A stretch of 48,699 nt of DNA, from contig JAUWEG010000004.1 of NCBI GenBank assembly GCA_030608385.1, forward strand, positions 1 to 48,699. Direction: 5' to 3'. This document shows positions 7,557 to 16,092 of the stretch, one piece after another (position 1 is the stretch's first letter; each line of letters starts with the position of its first letter). The notes under the pieces were generated by a model. The model had not been told where the DNA came from, ran no database searches, and worked only from the letters and a program-made list of their open reading frames with translations. This DNA comes from Candidatus Heimdallarchaeota archaeon. GTDB taxonomy: Archaea; Asgardarchaeota; Heimdallarchaeia; Heimdallarchaeales; Heimdallarchaeaceae. The position numbers were made by a program, and so were the translations under genes.

Positions 7557-8486
7557 CATTCTAGCAGTTTGGATTAGATCAGTTATTTTTCTCTCAATTT
7601 GATTAGCAGATGATAAAATAGTAAAAGATACTTTAAAATGAGGTTTCTCCTCTAGATACTTAACTAAGTATGAGAGAGTTTTTGCAACATCATTCAAAGA
7701 TTCTTGAGAAATATCTGGTTTGACACTTGCAAGAAAAGTGATGAAGAGGTCTTTTTTTCTCTTTGAGATTAATATCTTAATCATTTTCACTAATCTGTCA
7801 ATTTGTAATTTATCTAGAGGGTTAAAGATGAATAAAAACGCTTCAGGCATCTCAAATAAGAGATTAGCCAAGGAGAGCATATCCCTATCATAATTTATCA
7901 TCATAAACTGACAATTATAAATATCATTTCCGATATTTTTCTGAAAATCAATAGGCTCATATCCTCCAGTATAGTCGAAAGAAGGTTGTAATCCTACTCT
8001 TGAAAGAAATTCATTTAATACATGTTCTACAACATGATTGTTTCCATAAACAGAAATTTTGATTTTTGACGAGATTCTCTCGGGAGTATCACTTAGAATC
8101 TCTTCACTTCTTTTCTGGATTGATGCTTGAACGACTTGAGAAAATCCATCTGGAGCTATTCGTTGATACCATTCGACAAATGATTGTTTAATCTCCTCTA
8201 TTGCATCACTAACTAGTTCTGGAGTAATATAGAATTTCTTACCTTGTACTGATAATCCATAAGCCATTGGAAATTTGCTAATAAATCCTGTAAAGTCTTC
8301 AACATTGATATTGAGTATTGAACAAATCATATCTAATTCCCAAATAGTTTTCTTATCTATAAGTGAAAGAAAATGCTCAGCTAAAGAGGATTCATCATCT
8401 AAACTCATTGTTACAAGCATATATTTGTAGTTTAAAATCATTTCTGCTACAAACTGAATTTGTTCTTGCACTAAAGTTTTAAACAA
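7548..8486 (-). CDS. Uncharacterised protein with degenerate small-GTPase-like C-terminal domain
   Basis: The frame is open back to 8639, but that would overlap the certain TauE/SafE start by over 100 bases, so the real start lies between about 8530 and 8441. TTG 8486 is shown; GTG 8471 and ATG 8441 are alternatives. The N-terminal 170 residues are mostly helical. The last 160 residues read like a Ras fold without its nucleotide residues: KISVYGNNHVVEHVL at the P-loop position, FLFIFNPLDKLQIDRLVKMI as the strand-helix after switch II, FLASVKPD where NKxD belongs, and FTILSSANQ at the SAK position. The fold call is by eye. Confidence 0.55.
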   Translation of the reverse strand: MFKTLVQEQIQFVAEMILNYKYMLVTMSLDDESSLAEHFLSLIDKKTIWELDMICSILNINVEDFTGFISKFPMAYGLSVQGKKFYITPELVSDAIEEIKQSFVEWYQRIAPDGFSQVVQASIQKRSEEILSDTPERISSKIKISVYGNNHVVEHVLNEFLSRVGLQPSFDYTGGYEPIDFQKNIGNDIYNCQFMMINYDRDMLSLANLLFEMPEAFLFIFNPLDKLQIDRLVKMIKILISKRKKDLFITFLASVKPDISQESLNDVAKTLSYLVKYLEEKPHFKVSFTILSSANQIERKITDLIQTARMLF

Positions 8487-8524
8487 CTTGTCTAATTGAG
8501 TTTCAGATAAAAAAGGTGTAATAT

Positions 8525-9514
8525 TTGTTGTTCGAAAATTTTGAATGGTGGATTTATCTTGCGCTTTTTGCTGCAGGACTCTTAAGCGGTGCAGTTTCCC
8601 CAACATTTGGTATAGGTGGAGGATTATTGAATGTACCAATCTTGCTAATAGCTTTTGACTGGTTATTCTTACAAAAAATAGGAGGAGATACAGAACTTCT
8701 TGGTGCTACAGTTACAGCCACGTCTTTAGGAGTAATTATCTTTACAGCACTTAGTGGCTCAATTTCTTACATTAGAGAAAAAAGAATTGATTATGATATA
8801 GCATTTAGATTTATGATTTTCGCAATCCCAGGAGCTATTTCTGGAGCATTATTCTCACAATGGCTAAAAATACAAGATGTCAATAAAGATGTTTTTCAAA
8901 TAATCTTTGGAGCAACAATGATTGCAATTGCTATGTATAAATTTACTACGATTTTTATAGTATGGAACAAAAAACGGAAGGGTTGGATTCCTGAAGATGT
9001 AGAATGTTTAGAAGAAGATTGCGATCAAGAACAAATGCAAAGACCTTGGTGGAAAAGAACAGTTTTTTATAGAAATTTTGAAGATAAAAGAGGTGTTAAA
9101 TTCAATTATAGAGCTAAACTTATTCCAGGAATATTTATTGCAGCAATAGGAGGTTTTATTGGTGCTACTCTTGGACTCGGTGGTGGAGTTATATATGTCC
9201 CAATACTTACAATGGCTCTTGGTGTTCCAGCTGCAGTTGCAACAGCCACTTCGACTTTTATAATTCTCTTTGCTACTCCATTTGCAGTACTCATAAGGTC
9301 GCTTGATATTTTTGGACCAGATACTTTTGCAGCGGCATCGATTCAATGGGATGTTGTTTTTCTGATGGCTGCTGGGGCTATTATCACCGCAAATATTGTT
9401 CCCAGATTCCTTCATAAAATTAAATCAGGTGTAATATTAACTGGATTTTGGACATTAGCAATCTTTGCAGCATTTAGAGTCCTTCTAAAAGCATTAGGCT
9501 TAATAAACTGGTAG
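8525..9514 (+). CDS. TauE/SafE-family (DUF81) membrane anion exporter
   Basis: This 329-residue membrane permease belongs to the TauE/SafE family, whose members export sulfite, sulfoacetate or related organic anions. It has the family's internal duplication: GIGGGLLNVPIL (about 28-39) in the first half and GLGGGVIYVPIL (about 216-227) in the second, each followed by ATATS-type helices. About eight membrane segments are present, split by a charged cytosolic loop (about 150-195, EDVECLEEDCDQEQ). The start is TTG 8525 or 8528, six to nine bases after AAAGGTG. The sulfur-transfer operon 4.4 kb downstream makes a sulfur-compound substrate attractive, but this is inference. Confidence 0.88.
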   Translation: MLFENFEWWIYLALFAAGLLSGAVSPTFGIGGGLLNVPILLIAFDWLFLQKIGGDTELLGATVTATSLGVIIFTALSGSISYIREKRIDYDIAFRFMIFAIPGAISGALFSQWLKIQDVNKDVFQIIFGATMIAIAMYKFTTIFIVWNKKRKGWIPEDVECLEEDCDQEQMQRPWWKRTVFYRNFEDKRGVKFNYRAKLIPGIFIAAIGGFIGATLGLGGGVIYVPILTMALGVPAAVATATSTFIILFATPFAVLIRSLDIFGPDTFAAASIQWDVVFLMAAGAIITANIVPRFLHKIKSGVILTGFWTLAIFAAFRVLLKALGLINW

Positions 9515-9515
9515 G

Positions 9516-10832
9516 TTAATCCCTCAAAATCCTAACTTTATCCCCTTTTTTCATTTTATTCTTAATCAATTTAGGATGACCATTTTCATCAAACGCAGCT
9601 ATTAATTGGCATCGAAATTGTTCCTCAATAGTATCCTTTTCCATAGATGCGCCTAGTTCCAGTATGTGAAATGATTTTGAACCAGATCTATAATTTTCTG
9701 GTGGTTTATAAGAAAGAAACTTATAATTTGCTTCAATTAAATCGATTATTTTCTGACTTGCACATCCCTTTCCATACGGAGAACCAAATGAATTAAATCT
9801 ATATTCAAAATCCTCAGAAAGAACCAGTTTAATTGTTTTTAATATTTGGGAAGCTGTCGTTTTTACCAGAAAATTTATTTCCTGTTCAACTGTTTCTGGT
9901 CTTTCTGTATTAGGACGAATTGTTATACAAGGTTTTCTTAAAAATGAAGCTTCTTCTTGCAATCCACCTGAATCAGTTAGCACAAGCAAACATCTTTCAT
10001 GCTTTAACAGCTTTAGTAGTGAAGGGTATTCAACAGGAGAGTAAAGATGAATTTTTTTATTTTGACTCAACTGTTGTAGAAGATCATATTCTTCTAGTTT
10101 CTTTCTTGTTCTTGGATGAATAAGGAGGACAATTGAGTGTTCATTATAACTAACTAATGTTTTTACTATTTCTTCAAGATTGGTTCTATTTTCAACATTT
10201 GCTATTCTATGAATTGTTGTCAAAATATAAGGTTCTTTGATTTCTTCTAATATATTATCAGCTGAGACTGCTTCTTTCTCATGAATTAACTCATTAAATA
10301 TTCTTATAGAATCAATAACTGTGTTTCCTGTATGATGAATTCTTTTAGGATCTATTCCCTCATAATTTAAATTAAGGACTGCTCTTTCTGATGGAGCAAA
10401 CAGTATCGAAGATATATGATCAACCAATCTTCTGTTTATTTCCTCAGGCATTGTAAAATCATATGATCGTAAACCAGCTTCAATATGACCAAAGGGAATT
10501 GTATTTTGAATGCAAGACAAGCTACTAGCTAGTACACTTACGGTGTCACCTACAGCTAGTACTATAGAGGGATTCAATTCCAGAATAGTTCCTCCGATTT
10601 TTGCTATCATCTCACTAAGTTGTTTATGTGGAATTTTCGTTTTAACATCTAAATTGATATCAGGGGTGCGAATATCTAATGAATCAAATATCTCATCTGA
10701 TAGATTCTTATCATAATGTTGTCCAGTGTGGATGATAGTATGCTTAATCTTTCTTTTTTCAACCTCTAGGATAACCGGCGCTAATTTGATTATCTCTGGT
10801 CTAGTTCCTAGAACAAAAGCAATGGATAGCAT
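9516..10832 (-). CDS. wecB: UDP-N-acetylglucosamine 2-epimerase (non-hydrolysing)
   Basis: This cytosolic enzyme interconverts UDP-GlcNAc and UDP-ManNAc for surface polysaccharides or glycoprotein glycans. Family motifs run in order: GTRPEIIKLAPVI (9-21), TGQHYD (about 37), GDTVSV, HIEAGLRS (about 117), MPEEINRRLVDH, TTIHRIANVEN, then TDSGGLQEEA and RPNTERPET near residue 310. The usual length is about 360-380 residues; here there are 438, because a tail of some 60 residues follows (from PPENYRS to the end), ending in a basic strand-rich piece KMKKGDKVRILRD. The tail is unusual and may be a small added domain. Convergent with the TauE gene, one base apart. Confidence 0.92.
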   Translation of the reverse strand: MLSIAFVLGTRPEIIKLAPVILEVEKRKIKHTIIHTGQHYDKNLSDEIFDSLDIRTPDINLDVKTKIPHKQLSEMIAKIGGTILELNPSIVLAVGDTVSVLASSLSCIQNTIPFGHIEAGLRSYDFTMPEEINRRLVDHISSILFAPSERAVLNLNYEGIDPKRIHHTGNTVIDSIRIFNELIHEKEAVSADNILEEIKEPYILTTIHRIANVENRTNLEEIVKTLVSYNEHSIVLLIHPRTRKKLEEYDLLQQLSQNKKIHLYSPVEYPSLLKLLKHERCLLVLTDSGGLQEEASFLRKPCITIRPNTERPETVEQEINFLVKTTASQILKTIKLVLSEDFEYRFNSFGSPYGKGCASQKIIDLIEANYKFLSYKPPENYRSGSKSFHILELGASMEKDTIEEQFRCQLIAAFDENGHPKLIKNKMKKGDKVRILRD

Positions 10833-10876
10833 TAAAGAAGTATATGATTTTTAGGATATAAGTTTTAGTGCGTGAT

Positions 10877-12019
10877 TTAAGCAATCAAATAGAAGTTTTT
10901 TTCTAACAGATTGATCATCTCATCTACTTGTTTTTCAGTCGGTAATTTGTTTGCTTCAAAATCAGCTAAGAACTCATCTAATTCTGTGAGAGTTATATTA
11001 GCTGATTTATCTAATCGGTTGCCAGAGATTTTTGTTTGAATAATCATAAAGATTTTCTCTCCAGAATAAAATGAGAGAGTGGATGAAGTAGTTTTAATTT
11101 CTTTGAATTCTTCCTTGTCTGTAGTTGCTACATAATCCTGGATGAAATGAAAAAGACCAGAAAGATATCCAGATGCTGCAATGATTTTCTCTTCAAAAGA
11201 GATTCTACTCTTTCTAAAGGGAGAATAACCTAGGAGAGGATTACCTTCTTTATCAACGACTAGAATTGTTTCAATACCATGGGAAACAGATTGACTCTGA
11301 TAAATTACTATAAGTAATACAACAACAAACGAGTAAATTATCTCAAAAAGATCAAAAGCATTTTCATTCATCCCATTTTCACTTACTTTTCTTCGGATAG
11401 TCATTAGAAAAGCTAATCCGATCAACATCAAGAACACTAGCAGAGTGATGAAAGTTTTCCATCTTATCCTTCTGTTCTTTGAAATTATTGATAGTTTGAC
11501 ATATCTAATAAAAACTGGAATCAATAACAATGCACTACATATTACAATGAATCCGAAAATGAACCCATAGAATTCCGTAATCAATGTGCCATAAATTGAA
11601 ATTGTGAGGGTTCCAAAACTGAAAAGAGTGTTTTCTAAAGGTATAACTATGAAATACAGAACTAAAATAGTTAAACTTGCGGCAATAATTCGGCTTGCTC
11701 TTGGTGGTACAATCATTGATTGTTCTAAACTTGCGGCAAGAAGAAATATCATCGCCAGGGCTTGAGTAATGTTAAGAATACGAAAGAGCAGTGTATCATT
11801 ACCTACTGGAGGTAATCCATCCTCGATTCTCTGAAACACGCCATATTGATTATTTAATGCATCCATGACTTGAAATAAACCAAAAGTAAGCAGAAAAACA
11901 GACCAAGGAATATAGAAGGGATTTTGTCTTTTTCGTCCAAAGAAAATAGCAACTACAAAGCCTAAGAATAAAGCTACTGCCACTACATACTTCAGTGTTA
12001 CATACAATGGATCATGCAT
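10877..12019 (-). CDS. Seven-helix membrane protein with C-terminal roadblock/longin-like cytosolic domain
   Basis: I do not recognise a named family. The 380-residue protein has seven clear membrane segments (about 5-28, 34-55, 77-98, 108-128, 145-173, 188-208, 220-243). A soluble C-terminal domain of about 130 residues follows: strand ETILVVDKEGNPLLGYSP, a long helix EEKIIAASGYLSGLFHFI, strands EIKTTSSTLSFYSG and KIFMIIQTK, then a helix. This strand-helix-strand order with a 'VVDKEGNPL' hairpin resembles roadblock/LC7 and longin domains, which bind small GTPases in Asgard and eukaryotic cells. So it could be a membrane anchor or sensor that talks to a small GTPase; this is inference. Upstream minus-strand AT-rich sequence (12040-12060) may be its promoter. 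Confidence 0.6.
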   Translation of the reverse strand: MHDPLYVTLKYVVAVALFLGFVVAIFFGRKRQNPFYIPWSVFLLTFGLFQVMDALNNQYGVFQRIEDGLPPVGNDTLLFRILNITQALAMIFLLAASLEQSMIVPPRASRIIAASLTILVLYFIVIPLENTLFSFGTLTISIYGTLITEFYGFIFGFIVICSALLLIPVFIRYVKLSIISKNRRIRWKTFITLLVFLMLIGLAFLMTIRRKVSENGMNENAFDLFEIIYSFVVVLLIVIYQSQSVSHGIETILVVDKEGNPLLGYSPFRKSRISFEEKIIAASGYLSGLFHFIQDYVATTDKEEFKEIKTTSSTLSFYSGEKIFMIIQTKISGNRLDKSANITLTELDEFLADFEANKLPTEKQVDEMINLLEKNFYLIA

Positions 12020-12098
12020 TTCAAAACCCCTTTGACCCTTTACTCTAATATATCTTATTTACTTAATTTAAAAAATTTGCTAGCTACACAACTAAAAA

Positions 12099-13796
12099 CT
12101 ATTTTTTACCTTCTTCTATCTGATCATCTTCGTAAAGTTCTCCGCTCCATACTTTGCTAACACCTTTTTGTTTACGGATATTGAAGAAAATGAAGATTGT
12201 AGCTAACCCTCCAAATAGAATTGCTAACAACCAGAAACCAAATTGGGATCCTTCAACTTCTTTGTTAACATTTAATCTAATCTCACCAGTATCAGTTATC
12301 CAATTTTTTCCGTCAGAAACTGCAACTTTGAGATAGTAAGATCCGGGTTGGAAATCATGAACATCCCAGAAAAAGCTTGTTTCGTTAATAAGGTTACTTG
12401 CAAGTAAAGTCCAATCATACCCATCAGAGGAGACCAATACAGAACAATTTAAACTGTCTTCATCTTCATCTGACATTGACCAGCTAATCGTATAATTTTC
12501 GAAAACCTGGTTGGGGCTTCTTGGATTTGTGACTTCTATAGAAGGTAAGCTATTTGAATATGTTAATTGAGGACCCTCCGCCATGAAAACTAGAGCATTG
12601 AATACATTTTCACAGTTACTAAGTATTCCACTTCCTGAGGGATTGAAGTAATCAAAGTAATACCCATTCCAGACAGCTTCATAAACTTCCAAAGTAAAAC
12701 AAATAATATCATGATAAAGATAACTATAATCCTCCCATACACCATTTGCTAGATAACCTGCAGTTTCATTCCAATATGGAAAAAGGGTTAAGGATTTAAG
12801 CTGAAACAGCAGAGCATTAAATTCTGCTTCATCTTTTGAGGGTAAAGAACCATTGTACCCCCAAGGTGGGATTATAGCTCTAATACCACTATGAAGGCTT
12901 AAAGCAAAATTGAAATAGTGCTGCTGCATAAAATCACGAAGAGCTTGAGTTTCATTTTCACTGAAAGGTGATGGTCCTCTATAAAGCGGATCAATTTCGT
13001 CAGGAGAAGAACCTGATCCATTCCAAAATGCACCATAGTTTCGATTTAAATCTACTCCCCCAGGTAAATCCTCAGCTACTGATAAATCACCATCTAGGTC
13101 TTCTAGCAATATTTCTGATATATTTGAAGTATCATTCCAGAAATATATTCGCTCCAGTTCGTCATCAAGAAAGCCATCTAGATTAGCATCGGTAACATTA
13201 TCTCCATCATCATCAATTGGTCTAAGGTTTTTTCTTTGTTCTGGATAAAAATGCATGATTGATAGACCATCTGGATTGAGCATAGGAATAACATATATTT
13301 CAGTTGAAGACAGAAGATTTTCATACAGACCAAAGCCTGTTTCATAGATGATTTTATCGATAAAATACAGGCAGTTCTCAACTGAAATTAACTCACGGGC
13401 ATGATGTTCACCCACAATGTAATATTCTGTTTTAGAGGTGGTAACTGTTTCATTGGTAAGCTTAACACACCAGATTTCTCTCCCATGCCAGGTTTGACCG
13501 ATCGAAAATAAATCAATGAATTCTGGAAATGTTGAATTAAGGTTAACCAATTTTGAAGATATTTCTGTATAATTGTGATAAGGACCCAAGCTATCTCCCC
13601 AAAAAACAACATCATCGCCATTAATTGCTCCAGGTGCACCTTCTAACTCCTCCCATATCCATCTATAAACAACAGAATCGTCGCCTTTTACTCTATGAAA
13701 AACAGACGCTGAAGAAATCATCTGTGTAAGACTTTGTGAGCTTAGAATCAAAACTAGAATGAAAAATGAATAGGCTTTAACTCTCTTGTTCATCAT
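12099..13796 (-). CDS. Cell-surface M14-family zinc carboxypeptidase
   Basis: This is a secreted metallo-carboxypeptidase tethered to the outer face of the membrane. A signal peptide occupies about residues 5-31. The catalytic domain has HHARE with zinc ligands His132 and Glu135, DLNRNY near residue 248 (substrate carboxylate site), the third zinc ligand in LSLHSG near 302, and the general base Glu in CFTLEVYE near 368. All key residues are present. Two acidic Asp/Gly repeats (DDDGDNVTDANLDGF and EDLDGDLSVAEDL, about 194-245) are inserted and look like calcium-binding loops. An Ig-like domain (about 425-510) precedes a C-terminal membrane helix (about 518-540) and short charged tail. Many N-x-S/T sites fit an exported glycoprotein. 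It probably degrades external peptides. Confidence 0.9.
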   Translation of the reverse strand: MMNKRVKAYSFFILVLILSSQSLTQMISSASVFHRVKGDDSVVYRWIWEELEGAPGAINGDDVVFWGDSLGPYHNYTEISSKLVNLNSTFPEFIDLFSIGQTWHGREIWCVKLTNETVTTSKTEYYIVGEHHARELISVENCLYFIDKIIYETGFGLYENLLSSTEIYVIPMLNPDGLSIMHFYPEQRKNLRPIDDDGDNVTDANLDGFLDDELERIYFWNDTSNISEILLEDLDGDLSVAEDLPGGVDLNRNYGAFWNGSGSSPDEIDPLYRGPSPFSENETQALRDFMQQHYFNFALSLHSGIRAIIPPWGYNGSLPSKDEAEFNALLFQLKSLTLFPYWNETAGYLANGVWEDYSYLYHDIICFTLEVYEAVWNGYYFDYFNPSGSGILSNCENVFNALVFMAEGPQLTYSNSLPSIEVTNPRSPNQVFENYTISWSMSDEDEDSLNCSVLVSSDGYDWTLLASNLINETSFFWDVHDFQPGSYYLKVAVSDGKNWITDTGEIRLNVNKEVEGSQFGFWLLAILFGGLATIFIFFNIRKQKGVSKVWSGELYEDDQIEEGKK

Positions 13797-13863
13797 TTTG
13801 AGATGGACTTTAGACTTTATTAATTTCTCTATTCAAAATGAGATCTGAATATCAGTCATGAGA

Positions 13864-13908
13864 GATATATAAAACAACATTGTATACAAAAGCAAACGCT
13901 TAAAAGCG
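13864..13908 (+). promoter_or_regulatory. Promoter of the sulfur-relay operon with two palindromes
   Basis: A TATA box (GATATATAAAAC, 13864-13875) is followed by the perfect palindrome TTGTATACAA at 13880-13889 and by the inverted repeat CGCTTAAAAGCG at 13897-13908. The expected transcription start is near 13893-13900, so both repeats flank it, as an operator would. The winged-helix regulator at the end of the operon is a candidate binder (inference). Confidence 0.45.
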
Positions 13909-13951
13909 GATGTGCATTGATGTGTCATAATCGAAAACAACTGTGAATGAT

Positions 13952-14191
13952 ATGACCGAATACGAAATTGCAATAGAAGTAGATGCCCGGGGGAGTTACT
14001 GTCCTGGACCTCTAGTTGAGTTAATTAAAATGGTTCGTCAAGCTGAAGTAGGCGAACATATAGCTCTTCTTAGTTCTGATGAGGGAACCCGTACTGATGT
14101 TCCAGCATGGATTAAGAAGGCAAAACATGAATTAGTTGAAATTATCAACTTAGATGATCATGACAAATATATCGTTAAAAAAACACACTAG
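13952..14191 (+). CDS. TusA/SirA-family sulfur carrier (first copy)
   Basis: This is a small cytosolic persulfide carrier of 79 residues from ATG 13952 (GTG 13943 is possible). The diagnostic motif is near the N-terminus: ARGSYCPGPLVELIKM, with the single Cys carrying the persulfide in the C-P-x-P context. The usual second half, with the VGEHIALLSSDEGT strand and DVPAWIKKAKHEL helix, is present, so it is full length. It opens an operon with an SQR-like flavoprotein, a second TusA and two DsrE-like proteins, a layout known from sulfur-oxidising and sulfur-trafficking gene sets. Likely role: passing sulfane sulfur between the operon's proteins. Confidence 0.88.
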   Translation: MTEYEIAIEVDARGSYCPGPLVELIKMVRQAEVGEHIALLSSDEGTRTDVPAWIKKAKHELVEIINLDDHDKYIVKKTH

Positions 14192-14202
14192 AGGAATAAT
14201 CA

Positions 14203-15345
14203 ATGAAAACTATCGTTATTGTTGGAGGAGGCTTCGCTGGAATTTCAGTTGCTAATAAATTAGCAAAGAAGTTGCGCAGAAAAGATGCCAAAGTTATTCT
14301 AATCGAACCAAAAGAAATCAATGTCTATGAACCTCAATTCGTTTTTTTGGGATTTCAAAACACTCCACAATCAAAATTCATCAAACCTATGAACAAAGTT
14401 CTAAGCGGCAAAGTAAACTGGTTAAGAACAACAGCATTGAAAATTGATTCAAAAAAGAGAACTGTTGCTTTAGCAAACGGAGATACTCTTCATTATGATT
14501 ATATTGTTCTAGCTACAGGTGCTAAAATGGATGTAGAGAGTGTCAATGCCTATGATGATGAGAATATACATCATTTCTACTTGTTAGATGCAACAATGAA
14601 GCTCCGAGAAGCTCTAAAGAACTTCAAAGGAGGTACAATTGTAATATCTCCAACTACAGTACCATACAAATGCCCTCCAGCTCCCGCTGAATTTACTTTC
14701 GTACTAGAAAAATTTCTACGACAAAATAACATACGAGATAAAACAAAGATAAAATATTTGTATCCACTTATGCGTCCATATCCTGAACCCCGAGTATCTG
14801 AAAAAATTCAAAAGAACTTTGATGAACGGGGAATTGAATTTGGTGAATTTTTCAATTATGAGTCTGTTGATAAAAACAATCGTAAAATCATTTCACTAGA
14901 AGGAGAAGAATTTGATTATGATCTGTTGGTGCTTATACCACCGCATAAAGGTCACAAATTGATTATTGAATCTGGTTTAGGAGATAGAGAAGGTTTTGTT
15001 TCTGCAGATAAATTTACACTCAAAGTAAACGATCATGACAATATGTATGCCATTGGTGACTGCACAAATCTACCAATTTCCAAATCAGGAGCAGCTGCTC
15101 ATTTTGCATCTGCAGCATTAATAAAAAATCTGATGCTTGAATTGAAAGGTAAGGAACCAACCAAGAAATATAGTGGCTTTACTGTATGTTTTGTTGTAAC
15201 ATCATTTCGTAGATCATTATTGTTAGTATTCAGCTATAAATATCCACCATTAAAAATTGGTTTACACAACTTATTTCTATATGGATTATTCAAAAAATCA
15301 TTCAAAATTGTATATTTTAAAGCTTTAATTAAAGGCTATTTGTAA
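14203..15345 (+). CDS. Sulfide:quinone oxidoreductase-like FAD-dependent oxidoreductase
   Basis: This 380-residue flavoprotein has the dinucleotide motif GGGFAG (8-13), the second motif VLATGAK (102-108) and the FAD-ribityl motif AIGDC (283-287). Cys157 in PYKCPPAPAE matches the SQR and flavocytochrome-c-like signature. Cys329 in YSGFTVC takes the place of the second redox Cys of SQR, so the pair Cys157/Cys329 could handle polysulfide. The C-terminal part has a hydrophobic, basic stretch (about 335-375) suited to membrane contact, as in SQR. ATG 14203 follows GAGGAATAA. Likely role: oxidation of sulfide to protein-bound or polysulfide sulfur, with electrons to a quinone or other acceptor; the acceptor is not known. 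Confidence 0.82.
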   Translation: MKTIVIVGGGFAGISVANKLAKKLRRKDAKVILIEPKEINVYEPQFVFLGFQNTPQSKFIKPMNKVLSGKVNWLRTTALKIDSKKRTVALANGDTLHYDYIVLATGAKMDVESVNAYDDENIHHFYLLDATMKLREALKNFKGGTIVISPTTVPYKCPPAPAEFTFVLEKFLRQNNIRDKTKIKYLYPLMRPYPEPRVSEKIQKNFDERGIEFGEFFNYESVDKNNRKIISLEGEEFDYDLLVLIPPHKGHKLIIESGLGDREGFVSADKFTLKVNDHDNMYAIGDCTNLPISKSGAAAHFASAALIKNLMLELKGKEPTKKYSGFTVCFVVTSFRRSLLLVFSYKYPPLKIGLHNLFLYGLFKKSFKIVYFKALIKGYL

Positions 15346-15355
15346 GGTGAAAAAA

Positions 15356-15595
15356 ATGTCTGAAATAAAAATCGCAAAAACACTAGATGCAAAGAATCTT
15401 AGTTGTCCTCTGCCTATATTGAAAACAAAAAAAGCTATAGCAGAAATTGAAATTGGAGAGTTTATAGAAGTTCTATCAACAGATCCTGGATCAGTTGCAG
15501 ACTTCAAAGCTTGGACAAATTCTACTGGACACGAATTAGCAGATCAATCTGCTGAAAACGGGATTTTTCGCTATATAATTAAAAGAACAAAATAA
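15356..15595 (+). CDS. TusA/SirA-family sulfur carrier (second copy)
   Basis: This is a second TusA-like protein of 79 residues starting at ATG 15356 after AGGTGA. The motif AKNLSCPLPILKTKKAI places its Cys in C-P-L-P, which is the canonical form; the first copy has C-P-G-P. The middle strand and the DPGSVADFKAW loop are typical of TusA proteins. The two copies differ well beyond a recent duplication, so they probably serve different partners. It lies between the SQR-like gene and the DsrE2 gene. Confidence 0.9.
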   Translation: MSEIKIAKTLDAKNLSCPLPILKTKKAIAEIEIGEFIEVLSTDPGSVADFKAWTNSTGHELADQSAENGIFRYIIKRTK

Positions 15596-15609
15596 AGAGG
15601 AATAAAAAT

Positions 15610-16083
15610 ATGTCTGAAAAAAAGAAAAAATTGGCCATTATAGCTTCAAAAGCTGATATTCCTGGAGCTTATCCTCCACTTATATTAGCTTCAACTGCAG
15701 CTGCAATGGATTATGAAGTAGGTATCTTCTTTACTTTCTTTGGCTTAAATATGTTAAAGAAGAATAAATTGAATAAATTGAAAATAACTCCTGCTGGAGA
15801 AACAGCAATGCCAATGCCAATACCACAAATAGTTGGTATGTTACCAGGTATGACTGATGTGGCTACAGCAATGATGAGAAGCTGGATGAAAGGTGCAAAT
15901 GTTGCTAAACTTCAAGAGCTAATGGATGTATGTGTTGAAGCTGGTGTCAAACTAATTGCATGTCAAATGACAATGGATGTCATGAAAATCAAGCGAAAAC
16001 ACCTCATTGATGAATGTGAAGTTGGTGGTGCTGCAGCTATGCTAGAATTCGCTTCTGATGCAGACATTACTTTGTATATTTAG
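15610..16083 (+). CDS. DsrE2-like (DsrE/DsrF/DrsH-like) sulfurtransferase protein
   Basis: This 157-residue protein begins KKKLAIIASKAD and reaches AAAMDYEVGIFFTFFGLNML, the family's N-terminal alpha/beta part. A Met- and Pro-rich loop follows (TAMPMPIPQIVGMLPGM). The conserved Cys is in LIACQMTMDVM (about residue 118), where DsrE2 proteins bind a persulfide. The AMLEFASDADITLYI ending fits the family's last strand. RBS AGAGGAAT precedes ATG 15610. TusA-DsrE2 pairs exchange sulfane sulfur in known sulfur oxidisers; the same exchange is likely here. Confidence 0.88.
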   Translation: MSEKKKKLAIIASKADIPGAYPPLILASTAAAMDYEVGIFFTFFGLNMLKKNKLNKLKITPAGETAMPMPIPQIVGMLPGMTDVATAMMRSWMKGANVAKLQELMDVCVEAGVKLIACQMTMDVMKIKRKHLIDECEVGGAAAMLEFASDADITLYI

Positions 16084-16092
16084 GTGGTATTC

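Noticed and set aside
8487-8639. Long 5' extension of the minus-strand gene at 7548
   Set aside because: It overlaps the certain TauE/SafE coding start by more than 100 bases, so the start must lie further in.
9008-9415. A 135-codon minus-strand frame inside the TauE/SafE gene
   Set aside because: Shadow frame of a well-supported gene, with a composition rich in Cys, Ser and Asn that no real protein nearby shows.
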